Of a DNA stretch of 21,274 bases, positions 1 through 7,263 are shown in pieces. Every line of letters begins with the position of its first letter. Position 1 is the first letter of the stretch. Both the position numbers and the translations under genes were made by a program. This DNA is from DATHWB01 sp041744795 (GTDB taxonomy: Bacteria; Actinomycetota; Acidimicrobiia; Spongiisociales; ZC4RG35). Below the pieces are notes generated by a model that was not told the origin of the DNA, did no database searches, and was given only the letters and a program-made list of their open reading frames with translations. Location of the stretch: assembly GCA_041744795.1 (NCBI GenBank), contig JBGTKD010000180.1:1-21274 (forward strand), in the 5' to 3' direction.

Positions 1-120
1 CACCCCAACCGGGCGGCAAACACGAGGCGACCTTCCCCGACACAACCATCATCGACCAACACCCCCAACAAGAGCAACAAGCCCTCACCAAGAGATCACT
101 TGACAGCGGATCCCCTATAG
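1..120 (+). other. Unassigned A/C-rich left edge, possible 3' end of a gene
   Basis: The first 120 bases are rich in A and C on the plus strand, unlike the coding sequence that follows. All three plus frames can be read for at least 33 codons from the edge. Two of them stop within 101-120 and the third stays open into the stem-loop region. The composition recalls the ends of actinobacterial DUF222/HNH endonuclease genes, but no motif supports that. A 10-base perfect palindrome, CCCTATAGGG, lies at 113-122. I do not assign a product. Confidence 0.2.
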
Positions 121-130
121 GGAATCAGTC

Positions 131-286
131 GAGGGGGGACAAACTGACTGCTCGCCAATCTCTCCCCCCAGGAGCGAAGCGACGTTGGGGGGAGGGCCCG
201 GCACGAAGTGACGGGCGAGGGGGGCGGTCCCGAAGGGAACGAAAAAGAAGGACAGGCCGGCCGCAGGCCGGGCCGATAGGACGGCC
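131..286. repeat. Array of stem-loops with GAA/GCA triloops
   Basis: At least four hairpins follow one another. The first has outer arms CTCCCCCCA (162-170) and TGGGGGGAG (186-194) around a GCGAAGC core at 174-180. The second pairs GCCCG (196-200) with CGGGC (212-216) around CACGAAGTG at 202-210. The third is TCCCGAAGGGA at 228-238, flanked by CG/CG pairs. The fourth pairs CCGGCC (257-262) with GGCCGG (266-271) across a GCA loop. A fifth possible stem pairs 271-275 with 282-286. In the second and third, a single G-A mismatch separates inner and outer stems; the first has two stacked G-A/A-G mismatches. DNA cores of the GCGAAGC type are known as unusually stable mini-hairpins. Function is unknown. 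Confidence 0.6.
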
Positions 287-339
287 GGGCCATTGCAGAG
301 GTGATCCAAGGGTCGCTTCGTTCACCGTGCAGAAGTTCT

Positions 340-399
340 CAGGGCGGCAGTGACGAAGTTCAACGCGAGAGAAGGAACAATCGACGAGCTGCCGCCCTG
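340..399. repeat. 11-bp perfect inverted repeat
   Basis: CAGGGCGGCAG at 340-350 is the exact reverse complement of CTGCCGCCCTG at 389-399, with 38 bases between. It lies downstream of prfA on that gene's strand. No T-run follows on either strand, so it is not a typical intrinsic terminator. The remainder of 300-464 shows no convincing gene. Confidence 0.55.
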
Positions 400-464
400 G
401 CGGCACATGCTATCGCCCAGCGGATGCCTGCTCCGGGTATGTTCGCAGATGGATTCTGACCGTC

Positions 465-1526
465 TCAGGCTTCCAACGATTCGGATGCTTCCGCAGCCTT
501 CAGAGCATTGAGAATCTCGTCGAGGTCGCCTTCGAGAATTGAGTCGAGCTTGTAGACCGTCAACTCGATCCGATGGTCGGTGACCCGACCCTCCTTGTAG
601 TTGTAGGTGCGGATCTTCTCCGATCTCTCACCGGTCTTCACCATGGAACGCCGGACTCCTTCCATCGCGGCGTGGTGGCGCTCCATCTCCAACTGATACA
701 GCCTCGCCCGCAGAACTCGGAACGCCTTCTCCTTGTTCTGGAGCTGGCTCTTCTCGTCCTGACACGACACGACAAGGCCGGACGGCAAGTGGGTGAGACG
801 AACTGCGGAGTCAGTGGTGTTCACCGATTGTCCGCCGGGGCCACTCGATCGGAATACGTCGACCTTGACGTCATTGGGGTCGATCTCGACTTCAACCTCA
901 TCGACTTCTGGGAGGACCGCCACCGTTGCCGTCGACGTGTGGATCCTCCCCTGGGACTCGGTGCGGGGAACCCGCTGGACGCGGTGGACCCCCGCCTCGA
1001 ACTTGAACGCCCCGTAGGCGTTCGACCCTCTGACCCCCACCGTCACCTTCGAATACCCGCCCGCTTCCGACGGCGAAGTGTCGATAGATTCAAGTGTGAG
1101 CCCGACCCGTGCTGCATATCCCTGGTACATGCGAAGGATGTCCCCTGCCCAGATTGCGGCTTCGTCGCCGCCGGCTGCCGCCCGAATCTCGATGATGGCG
1201 TGCTTCTCGTCATCGGGGTCGACCGGCACCAGAGCCAACGTGAGATCGTTGAGCAGGCGCTCGGCGTCGGCCAGACGATCCTCAGCCAGGTTGCCCAATT
1301 CGGCGGCCATAGCGGGATCTGCGGCGGCGAGCTCGCGGGCCTCGTGGACATCCGATTCGGCCGATCTGAGCGACTCGGCGAGCTCAACGATCGGCTTGAG
1401 ACGGGCATGGGTGCGGCCGAGGTCGGGATACTCAGCCGGGTCGATGTCGGGACTACCGAGGCGCTCTTCGACCTCTGCCAATTCTGACTCAATCTCAGCG
1501 AGGCGGGCAGCCAGTCTGGCTTCCAT
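465..1526 (-). CDS. prfA: Peptide chain release factor 1 (RF1)
   Basis: RF1 reads UAA and UAG stop codons in the ribosomal A site and triggers hydrolysis of peptidyl-tRNA. The 353-residue product has the usual family length. The GGQ hydrolysis motif is at residues 231-233, within SSGPGGQSVNTTDSAVR. The RF1-type recognition tripeptide PxT appears as PRT at 187-189 in RVPRTESQGRIHTST, where many RF1s have PAT. An N-terminal coiled-coil region covers about 1-100. The ATG overlaps the stop of the upstream DUF1385 gene by one base (TGATG), so translation is probably coupled. In many actinobacteria prmC, which methylates the GGQ glutamine, follows prfA. Here a structured non-coding region follows instead. 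Confidence 0.97.
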   Translation of the reverse strand: MEARLAARLAEIESELAEVEERLGSPDIDPAEYPDLGRTHARLKPIVELAESLRSAESDVHEARELAAADPAMAAELGNLAEDRLADAERLLNDLTLALVPVDPDDEKHAIIEIRAAAGGDEAAIWAGDILRMYQGYAARVGLTLESIDTSPSEAGGYSKVTVGVRGSNAYGAFKFEAGVHRVQRVPRTESQGRIHTSTATVAVLPEVDEVEVEIDPNDVKVDVFRSSGPGGQSVNTTDSAVRLTHLPSGLVVSCQDEKSQLQNKEKAFRVLRARLYQLEMERHHAAMEGVRRSMVKTGERSEKIRTYNYKEGRVTDHRIELTVYKLDSILEGDLDEILNALKAAEASESLEA

Positions 1527-2467
1527 CAGCGAGCCCGGGCTTGCACCGACATCTCGGGAAGCGGACCGCGGGCAATGATCTCATCCACTTGCTCGTCGTC
1601 GAGCGCCGAGAGCAAAGAAGCCACGGCGACTTCGATCATCGGCTCTTCGGGTATTCCTGTGGTGAGGCGCTGCAGCCACATGCCCGGAGCAGCGAGCATC
1701 GACGCAACCCTCTCCGAGCTGTGGGTCCCCGACCAGCGCAATAGTTCATACGACATACCAGCAATGACCGGTATACCGAGGACCCTGCTCCCTACGAGCC
1801 AGGGCCACGACGGACGGCCGACAAGGGTGAAGACGACTATCGCCAACAGGATGACAATCAACAGGAAGCTCGTCCCACACCGGGGATGTTCCGGTCGATA
1901 GCGTTTCACGGAGTCCACCGACAGAGGCTCCCCGTTCTCGTATGCATGGATCGACATGTGCTCGGCGCCGTGATACTGGAAGACGCGCCGGATCTCTTTG
2001 GAACGACCGAGCGCCCAGATGTATGCGATAAAGAGGACGAGGCGAATGACCGCTTCGAGGATGACGAAACCTGCGTCTGACTCGCCGACGATCACATTGG
2101 CGGCCGCGGCCGGGAGCACGATGAAAAGTCCGGCAAAAATCACCATTGCAATGGTGAGCGAACCAACCAGTTCGAGCCTGCTCAGTTCCTTCTCGTCTTC
2201 GCCGACTGACAGCTGAGCGGACCAGCTCAACGCCCGAAAGCCAAGTGTGAGCGACTCCCCCAGAACCAGCATCCCTCGCACAAGAGGCACGCGTGCAAGC
2301 TTCGAACGGGAGGAGAGTTTCGGAAGCTCTTCGCGACGGGCTTCGATCTGGCCGTCAGGCTTGCGAACGGCGACCGCCCAGGCCGTAGGAGCGCGCATCA
2401 TCACGCCTTCGAGAACGGCTTGACCGCCCACGGATTGGGCGGGGTCGATGGATGGTCGTTGCTTCAT
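1526..2467 (-). CDS. DUF1385 family membrane protein (YqhQ-like)
   Basis: This 313-residue protein has the features of the DUF1385 family, whose biochemical role is not established. The N-terminal signature GGQAVLEGVMMR is at 14-25. The motifs YHGAEHMSIHAYE (165-177) and HPRCGTSFL (194-202) are also present. Hydrophobic segments at about 100-125, 134-152 and 200-217, and possibly 222-240, suggest a multi-pass membrane protein with its His-rich motifs between helices. It sits between rpmE, which ends 31 bases upstream, and prfA, which it overlaps by one base. It is therefore probably expressed with translation genes. No strong ribosome binding site precedes its ATG. Confidence 0.9.
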   Translation of the reverse strand: MKQRPSIDPAQSVGGQAVLEGVMMRAPTAWAVAVRKPDGQIEARREELPKLSSRSKLARVPLVRGMLVLGESLTLGFRALSWSAQLSVGEDEKELSRLELVGSLTIAMVIFAGLFIVLPAAAANVIVGESDAGFVILEAVIRLVLFIAYIWALGRSKEIRRVFQYHGAEHMSIHAYENGEPLSVDSVKRYRPEHPRCGTSFLLIVILLAIVVFTLVGRPSWPWLVGSRVLGIPVIAGMSYELLRWSGTHSSERVASMLAAPGMWLQRLTTGIPEEPMIEVAVASLLSALDDEQVDEIIARGPLPEMSVQARAR

Positions 2468-2498
2468 TCGTCAGCGCACCGGCGTGCGGCCCGCCAAT

Positions 2499-2762
2499 TC
2501 ACTCGGCTTCGGGAGCCTCCGAAGCGGAGGCTTCGGCCTTCTGGCGCTTCTTCGACTTGAGCTCCGTGCCTGCATAACGCTTCTGGAACCGTTCGACGCG
2601 ACCACCGGTGTCGACGAGCTTCTGCTTTCCGGTGAAGAAAGGATGACACTCGTTGCACAACTCGATGTGCATGTCGCCCTTCGTCGTGTGCGTCGTGAAC
2701 GTGTTGCCGCAGGAGCAAGTGATCTCCGACTTCACGTAGTTGGGATGGATCTCTGCCTTCAT
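2499..2762 (-). CDS. rpmE: 50S ribosomal protein L31, zinc-binding type
   Basis: L31 is a small protein of the large ribosomal subunit that helps bridge to the 30S head. The 87-residue product begins MKAEIHPNY, typical of L31. Its four zinc-ligand cysteines, C16, C18, C36 and C39, are all present, so it is the C+ form rather than the zinc-free paralog. A charged, Ala/Glu-rich tail of about 17 residues extends past the usual end. GGAG lies seven bases before the ATG. The gene lies 15 bases downstream of rho, an arrangement common in bacteria. Confidence 0.97.
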   Translation of the reverse strand: MKAEIHPNYVKSEITCSCGNTFTTHTTKGDMHIELCNECHPFFTGKQKLVDTGGRVERFQKRYAGTELKSKKRQKAEASASEAPEAE

Positions 2763-2777
2763 CGCTGTGCTCCAGAC

Positions 2778-4403
2778 TCAGGAACTCTTCGCCACGTCGG
2801 CGAGGAACTCTTCATTCGACTTGGTGTTCTTCAACCGATCGACCAGTAGTTCGAGGGCCGATCCTGACTCGAGTGCGAGCAGCACCCTCCGCAACTTCCA
2901 CACTTGGGCGAGCTCGCGCTGGTTGAACAGCAGCTCCTCCCTCCGTGTTCCCGACGACTCGATGTCGATTGCCGGATAGATGCGCTTGTCTGCCAGCTTA
3001 CGGTCGAGTCGCAACTCCATGTTTCCGGTGCCCTTGAACTCCTCGAAGATGACCTCATCCATCTTGGAACCGGTCTCGACGAGAGCAGTCCCAAGAATGG
3101 TTAGCGAACCACCCTCTTCGATGTTCCGAGCCGCACCAAAGAACCGCTTGGGCGGATACAAGGCCTGGCTGTCCACACCACCGGAGAGAATCCGTCCGGA
3201 GGCGGGCGTCGCCAGGTTGTGGGCACGGGCGAGCCGCGTGATCGAGTCAAGCACTATGACTACATCTCTCCCCTGCTCGACAAGACGCTTGGCCCGTTCG
3301 ATCGCCAGTTCAGAGACCTGAGTGTGCTCTTCGGCCGGACGATCGAAGGTCGAGTAGATAACCTCGCCTTTGACCGAACGCTGCATGTCCGTGACCTCTT
3401 CAGGCCGTTCATCGACGAGGACGACCATCAGGTAGCACTCGGGATTGTTCTCGGTGATCGCCTGGGCGATTTCCTTCAGCACGGTCGTCTTTCCCGCCTT
3501 TGGCGGGGAGACGATCAATCCGCGCTGGCCCTTGCCGATGGGAGCGATGAGATCGACGATCCGAGTGAGGGTCGAATCTGCCTTGGAATCGACTTCGAGC
3601 CGTAGTCGCTCGTCTGGGAACAATGGGGTGAGCTTCTCGAACTTCGGACGCCGTCGGGCTTCCTCAACATCCATTTCGTTGACGGAGTCGATACGGATAA
3701 GAGCCGGGAACTTCTCCTGGCTGCGGGGCGGGCGAATAGGACCGACGATCTGATCGCCTTTGCGAAGCCCGAACTTGCGAACCTGACTGGCCGAGACATA
3801 GACGTCCTTGTCCCCTGGCAAGTAGCCGGTGACTCGCAGAAATCCGTATCCCTCGGGGAGGATGTCGAGAAGACCCTCCCGGACCTCCTGGTCGCCTTCG
3901 GGGTAGTGCTGGTCGTGCTGACGCTCGCCCCCGCCCTGGCCACCTTGGCCTCCCTGACCGCCACCCTGGCCACCTTGGCCGCCCTGGCCACCGCTGCGTC
4001 GCCGCTTGCGGTTGCGATTGCGATTGCGATTGCCCTGGTTGTCGTCGTCACCGTCGCCGGCCTGGTTTCCCTGGCCGCCTTGCTGGCCGCCGTGCTGGGT
4101 CCGCTGGCCACCGTTCTGTTGACGGTCGCGATCCTGGTGGTTGTTGCCGTCAGCGTCACCACCGTCGCGGTCGGAGTCGTGCGAATCACTGGAGTCGCTG
4201 CGTCCCTCTTCTTCCGAGCGCGTCGTCGCGGTGGGAAGGTCGATGTTCTCCGTCGGGGCACTGCCTTCGGCAGCCTCGCCGGCTTCTACGAGCGCGGTGA
4301 TGATCTTTGCCTTTTGCAGGCCGTCCGCCTCGATGCCGACGGCCTTGGCGATCTCGCGGAGTTCGCCGACCGACTTGCTCTGGAGTTGGGATCTGGTGCT
4401 CAT
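2778..4403 (-). CDS. rho: Transcription termination factor Rho with long disordered insert
   Basis: Rho is a hexameric RNA-dependent ATPase that ends transcription by pulling RNA from the elongation complex. The product has 541 residues, against about 420 in E. coli. The Rho N-terminal helical domain occupies about 1-45. Residues 48-170 are low complexity: first acidic and Ser-rich, then Gly/Gln/Asn/Arg-rich with NR dipeptides and GGQ runs. The RNA-binding cold-shock domain (GYGFLR at 185-190) and the ATPase domain follow. Walker A is PPKAGKT at 300-306, Walker B ends at D386 in VVIVLDS, and the Q-loop is near SGGVDSQAL. The start is set by GAGAGGAG just before the ATG at 4403. The frame stays open further upstream into thrC, but without a convincing start. 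rpmE follows after 15 bases. Confidence 0.97.
   Translation of the reverse strand: MSTRSQLQSKSVGELREIAKAVGIEADGLQKAKIITALVEAGEAAEGSAPTENIDLPTATTRSEEEGRSDSSDSHDSDRDGGDADGNNHQDRDRQQNGGQRTQHGGQQGGQGNQAGDGDDDNQGNRNRNRNRKRRRSGGQGGQGGQGGGQGGQGGQGGGERQHDQHYPEGDQEVREGLLDILPEGYGFLRVTGYLPGDKDVYVSASQVRKFGLRKGDQIVGPIRPPRSQEKFPALIRIDSVNEMDVEEARRRPKFEKLTPLFPDERLRLEVDSKADSTLTRIVDLIAPIGKGQRGLIVSPPKAGKTTVLKEIAQAITENNPECYLMVVLVDERPEEVTDMQRSVKGEVIYSTFDRPAEEHTQVSELAIERAKRLVEQGRDVVIVLDSITRLARAHNLATPASGRILSGGVDSQALYPPKRFFGAARNIEEGGSLTILGTALVETGSKMDEVIFEEFKGTGNMELRLDRKLADKRIYPAIDIESSGTRREELLFNQRELAQVWKLRRVLLALESGSALELLVDRLKNTKSNEEFLADVAKSS
3934..3993. repeat. Two 30-bp tandem repeats inside rho
   Basis: Units 3934-3963 and 3964-3993 match at 26 of 30 positions and share an identical first 17 bases. 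Each encodes ten Gly/Gln residues of the Rho insert. Because the unit is in frame, copy-number change would lengthen or shorten the linker without breaking the gene. Confidence 0.7.
4012..4033. repeat. 6-bp microsatellite (TTGCGA) inside rho
   Basis: The unit TTGCGA is repeated about 3.7 times. Read on the minus strand it encodes the NRNRNR stretch of the Rho insert (about residues 125-132). It is in frame, so slippage would add or remove Asn-Arg pairs. Confidence 0.7.
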
Positions 4404-4600
4404 GTGCTCCTCTCGGCCCGCCGAGGCGAGACCTGGCGCGCGTGCCTCTAGCGGCGAGGGGTGTTCCGGTGTGAGCCACTCATCAGACGTGGGCCACGTG
4501 GAACCGTGCGTGTGGTCCTGCGTGAGATCCGGGTTGGATCCGGCGGGGAATACCTGAACTGTGACTTCTGTCCCAGCGGTGATCGCAATGCTAGCCGGTC
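4404..4600 (-). promoter_or_regulatory. rho leader region
   Basis: This 197-base gap between thrC and rho is unusually large for the cluster. On the minus strand CTCGG-CGGG-CCGAG (4412-4425) forms a perfect small hairpin whose last bases touch the ribosome binding site of rho. A direct repeat CCGGATC and a CCACGTGG palindrome (4497-4504) also occur. No promoter hexamers stand out. A leader controlling rho is plausible, because rho is autoregulated in several bacteria, but nothing here proves it. thrB usually lies at this place in actinobacteria and is absent. Confidence 0.35.
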
Positions 4601-5962
4601 TCAGGTCCGAGGCAACTCTTCTAACAACGCGGCCACGGCGCCGAGCGTCGCCGAGATGGTTCGCGTCCTTTCGGGCCGACTGATGAGGTCCGCCAGGTCG
4701 TCGGGTAGAACCGGAGCCATACCAGTCGCCCTCTCTACTGCGTCTCCGAACTTCGCCGGATGGGCGGTCACGACCGAGACCATGGGGCGGTCGCCCTTGG
4801 CAGCAGCGCCAGCAAGCCATCCGATCGCCGAGTGGGGATCCAGGATGTCACCGGTCTGTGAGTACACCGCGCCGATCGCCGCTTCGATCTCGCTCTCGTC
4901 GTACCAATACCCGGAGAGTCGCTCGGTGAGCCGGGCGTGTGTCCGCTCATCGAGGATTAGGCGCCCCTCCACATTCAGCAGCGACATCGCCTCTCTCACC
5001 GCGCTGGCGTCCCGGTCAACGAGTTCGAACAAGTACCTCTCGAAATTGCTGGGCACCTGAATGTCCATAGCTGGGGCGATGGTCGGAATCACCTCCGTCG
5101 TAGCCAGCCTTCCTCGGTCGATGAGGTCAACGAGCCCATGATTGGCGTTGGTACCGACGACCAGTCGCTGAATCGGCACTCCCCCGCGCCTGGCAACTTC
5201 GGCAGCAAGGACATTGCCGAAGTTGCCAGTCGGAACAGCCACGTCGAAGTCCCGGCCGAGTTGCAGACCCGTCCACGCGTAATAGGCGGCTTGGGCCATC
5301 ACCCGTCCCCAGTTGATCGAGTTCACAGCCGCCAGGCGGAATCGGGCGCGCATTGAAGGATCCGAGAACGCCGCCTTCACAAGCCGTTGACAGTCATCGA
5401 ATGTCCCCTGGACCGCGACCGCCATAACGTTGGCTGACGAGACCGTCGTCATCTGGAGACGCTGGACGTCAGAAACCCGACCTTCGGGATAAAGGATCAC
5501 GACCTGAGCACAAGGCCTATCGGCCAAGGCTGCAATCGCGGCGGATCCGGTGTCGCCGGAGGTAGCACCGAGCACGGTCACCGTGCTTGAGCGCGCCGCG
5601 AGGACCGCGTCGAATGCGGCGCCCACGAACTGGAGGGCGTAGTCCTTGAACGAGAGAGTCGGACCCCAGAACAGCTCGAGCAGATAGTGATCGGATCCGA
5701 GGTCTCGCAGGGGCGCAACTTCGGCGTGTCGGAAACGTGAGTAGGTGTCGCGAGTGAGGTCGTCGAGGTCTGGTTCGATCACCGAACCCGCGACGAAGGG
5801 GCGAATCACCGCAGATGCGATGTCGGCGTAATCACCCGAAGTGATGTCGAAGGTCGGCCAAACCTCCGGGACGTACAAACCGCCGTCGACCGCCAGCCCT
5901 GCCAAGAGTGCATCATCGAAACCGAGAACCGGCGCGTTGCCACGAGTCGATACGTACTGCAT
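4601..5962 (-). CDS. thrC: Threonine synthase (long type)
   Basis: Threonine synthase converts O-phosphohomoserine to threonine using PLP. The 453-residue product begins MQYVSTRGNAPVLGF and has LAVDGGLYVP, the N-terminal domain of the long E. coli/yeast-type enzyme. The PLP lysine is K106 in SFKDYALQ. The substrate loop GATSGDTGSAA is at 132-142, and the PLP phosphate-binding GNFGN at 246-250. The frame stays open through hom in another register, but homology begins at the ATG at 5962, which overlaps the hom stop by one base (TGATG). No separate ribosome binding site is seen, so coupling to hom is likely. The homoserine kinase that makes its substrate is not encoded in the window. Confidence 0.96.
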   Translation of the reverse strand: MQYVSTRGNAPVLGFDDALLAGLAVDGGLYVPEVWPTFDITSGDYADIASAVIRPFVAGSVIEPDLDDLTRDTYSRFRHAEVAPLRDLGSDHYLLELFWGPTLSFKDYALQFVGAAFDAVLAARSSTVTVLGATSGDTGSAAIAALADRPCAQVVILYPEGRVSDVQRLQMTTVSSANVMAVAVQGTFDDCQRLVKAAFSDPSMRARFRLAAVNSINWGRVMAQAAYYAWTGLQLGRDFDVAVPTGNFGNVLAAEVARRGGVPIQRLVVGTNANHGLVDLIDRGRLATTEVIPTIAPAMDIQVPSNFERYLFELVDRDASAVREAMSLLNVEGRLILDERTHARLTERLSGYWYDESEIEAAIGAVYSQTGDILDPHSAIGWLAGAAAKGDRPMVSVVTAHPAKFGDAVERATGMAPVLPDDLADLISRPERTRTISATLGAVAALLEELPRT

Positions 5963-7239
5963 CAGGGTTCTGGGCTTACGACCCTGATGGCCGCTGCAAC
6001 CTGCTTGACGACATCCAGGGCCGCCAGCCCCGCAGCAGCCTCCCGCAGATCGGCTTCGAGAGCGTCGTGGGTGACGAGCAGAAGGGTGGCGTCGTCTCCT
6101 CTCCCTTCCTGCCACAGCGACATGATCGAGACATCGTGGTCGCCGAACATCGACGCGATCTTGGCCAGTACGCCGGGAGCATCTGTCACTTCGAGCCGGA
6201 GGTACCACTTGGTCATAGCCTCGGAGAAGTCCATGACCTGGCCCTCTCCAAAACGGATGCGCGGTGCCACCTGCGTCCCGGACAGCAACTCGCGGGCGGC
6301 GGCGATCACATCGCCCAGCACCGCAGTGGCAGTTGGCTCACCACCCGCCCCCGGGCCCGAGAACAAGAGCTCGCCGACGGCCGGACCTGCAACGAACACA
6401 GCGTTATTCGCCCCCCTGATGGATGCCAGTGGGTGTTCGAGAGGGACGAGCGCCGGATGCACTCGCACGCACACCCCTCCCTCCGTCTGATCAGCAATCG
6501 CCAGGAGTTTCACTGCGTACCCGAGCTGGCGGGCGGCGGCGATGTCGACAACGTCTATCCCGGCGATGCCCTCCCTGTAAACGCGATCAGCGCCCACCCA
6601 CACCCCGAACCCCAAACCGGCGAGGATCGCTGCTTTGGCAGCAGCGTCACCTCCTCCGACATCCGCGGTTGGGTCTGCCTCGGCGTATCCGAGAGCCTGG
6701 GCTTCGGCCAAGACATCTTCATAGGCGCGCCCCTCGTCGGACATCGCAGTGAGGATGAAGTTCGTCGTGCCATTGACTATTCCGAGGATCGTCGTCAGAG
6801 GTTCACCCGCCAAGGACTCGGACAATGGGCGAATCAAGGGAATGCCACCGCCGACGGCAGCCTCGAATAGCAGCGACACGCCAGCGGCCGCCGCGGTCTG
6901 GAACAGGATGGGACCGTCAGCCGCGATGAGTTCCTTGTTGGCCGTGACTACGGGTTTGCCCGCCTCAAGAGCAGCCAGCACCAGATCGCGAGCCGGGTCG
7001 AGGCCTCCGAGTACCTCGACCACGAGGTGCACCCCGGGGTCGTTCACCACTTCCATGGGATCGGTCGTCAGAAGCTCCTTGGGAAAGGGCCTCTCCTTCA
7101 GAGGGTCCCGGACCGCGACTCTGACGAGTTCAAGTTCGATCCCCGACTTGGCGGCGATCACCTTCTGGTCCTGGATCAGCTTGCGAGCGAGGGTTCCACC
7201 CACGGTGCCGCCGCCCAGAATTCCAATTCCTACTCGCAT
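5962..7239 (-). CDS. hom: Homoserine dehydrogenase
   Basis: This enzyme reduces aspartate semialdehyde to homoserine with NAD(P)H, the branch step to threonine and methionine. The 425 residues have the usual monofunctional layout. The Rossmann motif GGGTVG is at 9-14, the catalytic domain contains VNGTTNFIL (155-163) and ADPTADVGGGDAAAK (188-202), and a C-terminal ACT domain covers about 347-420. The ACT domain usually gives feedback inhibition by threonine. The ATG at 7239 follows GGGGAAG. The frame is open further upstream through the tRNA-Arg gene, and that extension is not protein-like. It overlaps thrC by one base. Confidence 0.96.
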   Translation of the reverse strand: MRVGIGILGGGTVGGTLARKLIQDQKVIAAKSGIELELVRVAVRDPLKERPFPKELLTTDPMEVVNDPGVHLVVEVLGGLDPARDLVLAALEAGKPVVTANKELIAADGPILFQTAAAAGVSLLFEAAVGGGIPLIRPLSESLAGEPLTTILGIVNGTTNFILTAMSDEGRAYEDVLAEAQALGYAEADPTADVGGGDAAAKAAILAGLGFGVWVGADRVYREGIAGIDVVDIAAARQLGYAVKLLAIADQTEGGVCVRVHPALVPLEHPLASIRGANNAVFVAGPAVGELLFSGPGAGGEPTATAVLGDVIAAARELLSGTQVAPRIRFGEGQVMDFSEAMTKWYLRLEVTDAPGVLAKIASMFGDHDVSIMSLWQEGRGDDATLLLVTHDALEADLREAAAGLAALDVVKQVAAAIRVVSPEP

Positions 7240-7263
7240 GGACTTCCCCGGATGGTCGAAACG

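Noticed and set aside
100..121. TTGACA followed by TATAGG as a promoter
   Set aside because: The spacer is only about ten bases, too short for a sigma-70 type promoter.
96..406. Three overlapping minus-strand frames of 64-93 codons
   Set aside because: They are Pro/Arg/Ser-rich translations of the hairpin array, have no family features, and conflict with one another.
573..1487. 304-codon plus-strand frame
   Set aside because: Antisense to prfA, which is certain; high GC leaves the opposite strand open.
3934..4033. CRISPR-like repeats
   Set aside because: The repeats are contiguous, without spacers, and encode the low-complexity part of Rho.
3906..4451. Hydrophobic 181-codon plus-strand frame resembling a membrane protein
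   Set aside because: It is the antisense of the Gly/Gln-rich part of rho; the Ala/Leu/Val/Thr repeats arise from the complementary codons.
4404..4820. N-terminal extension of Rho
   Set aside because: The frame is open but runs into thrC, and the ribosome binding site and conserved Rho N-terminus fix the start at 4403.
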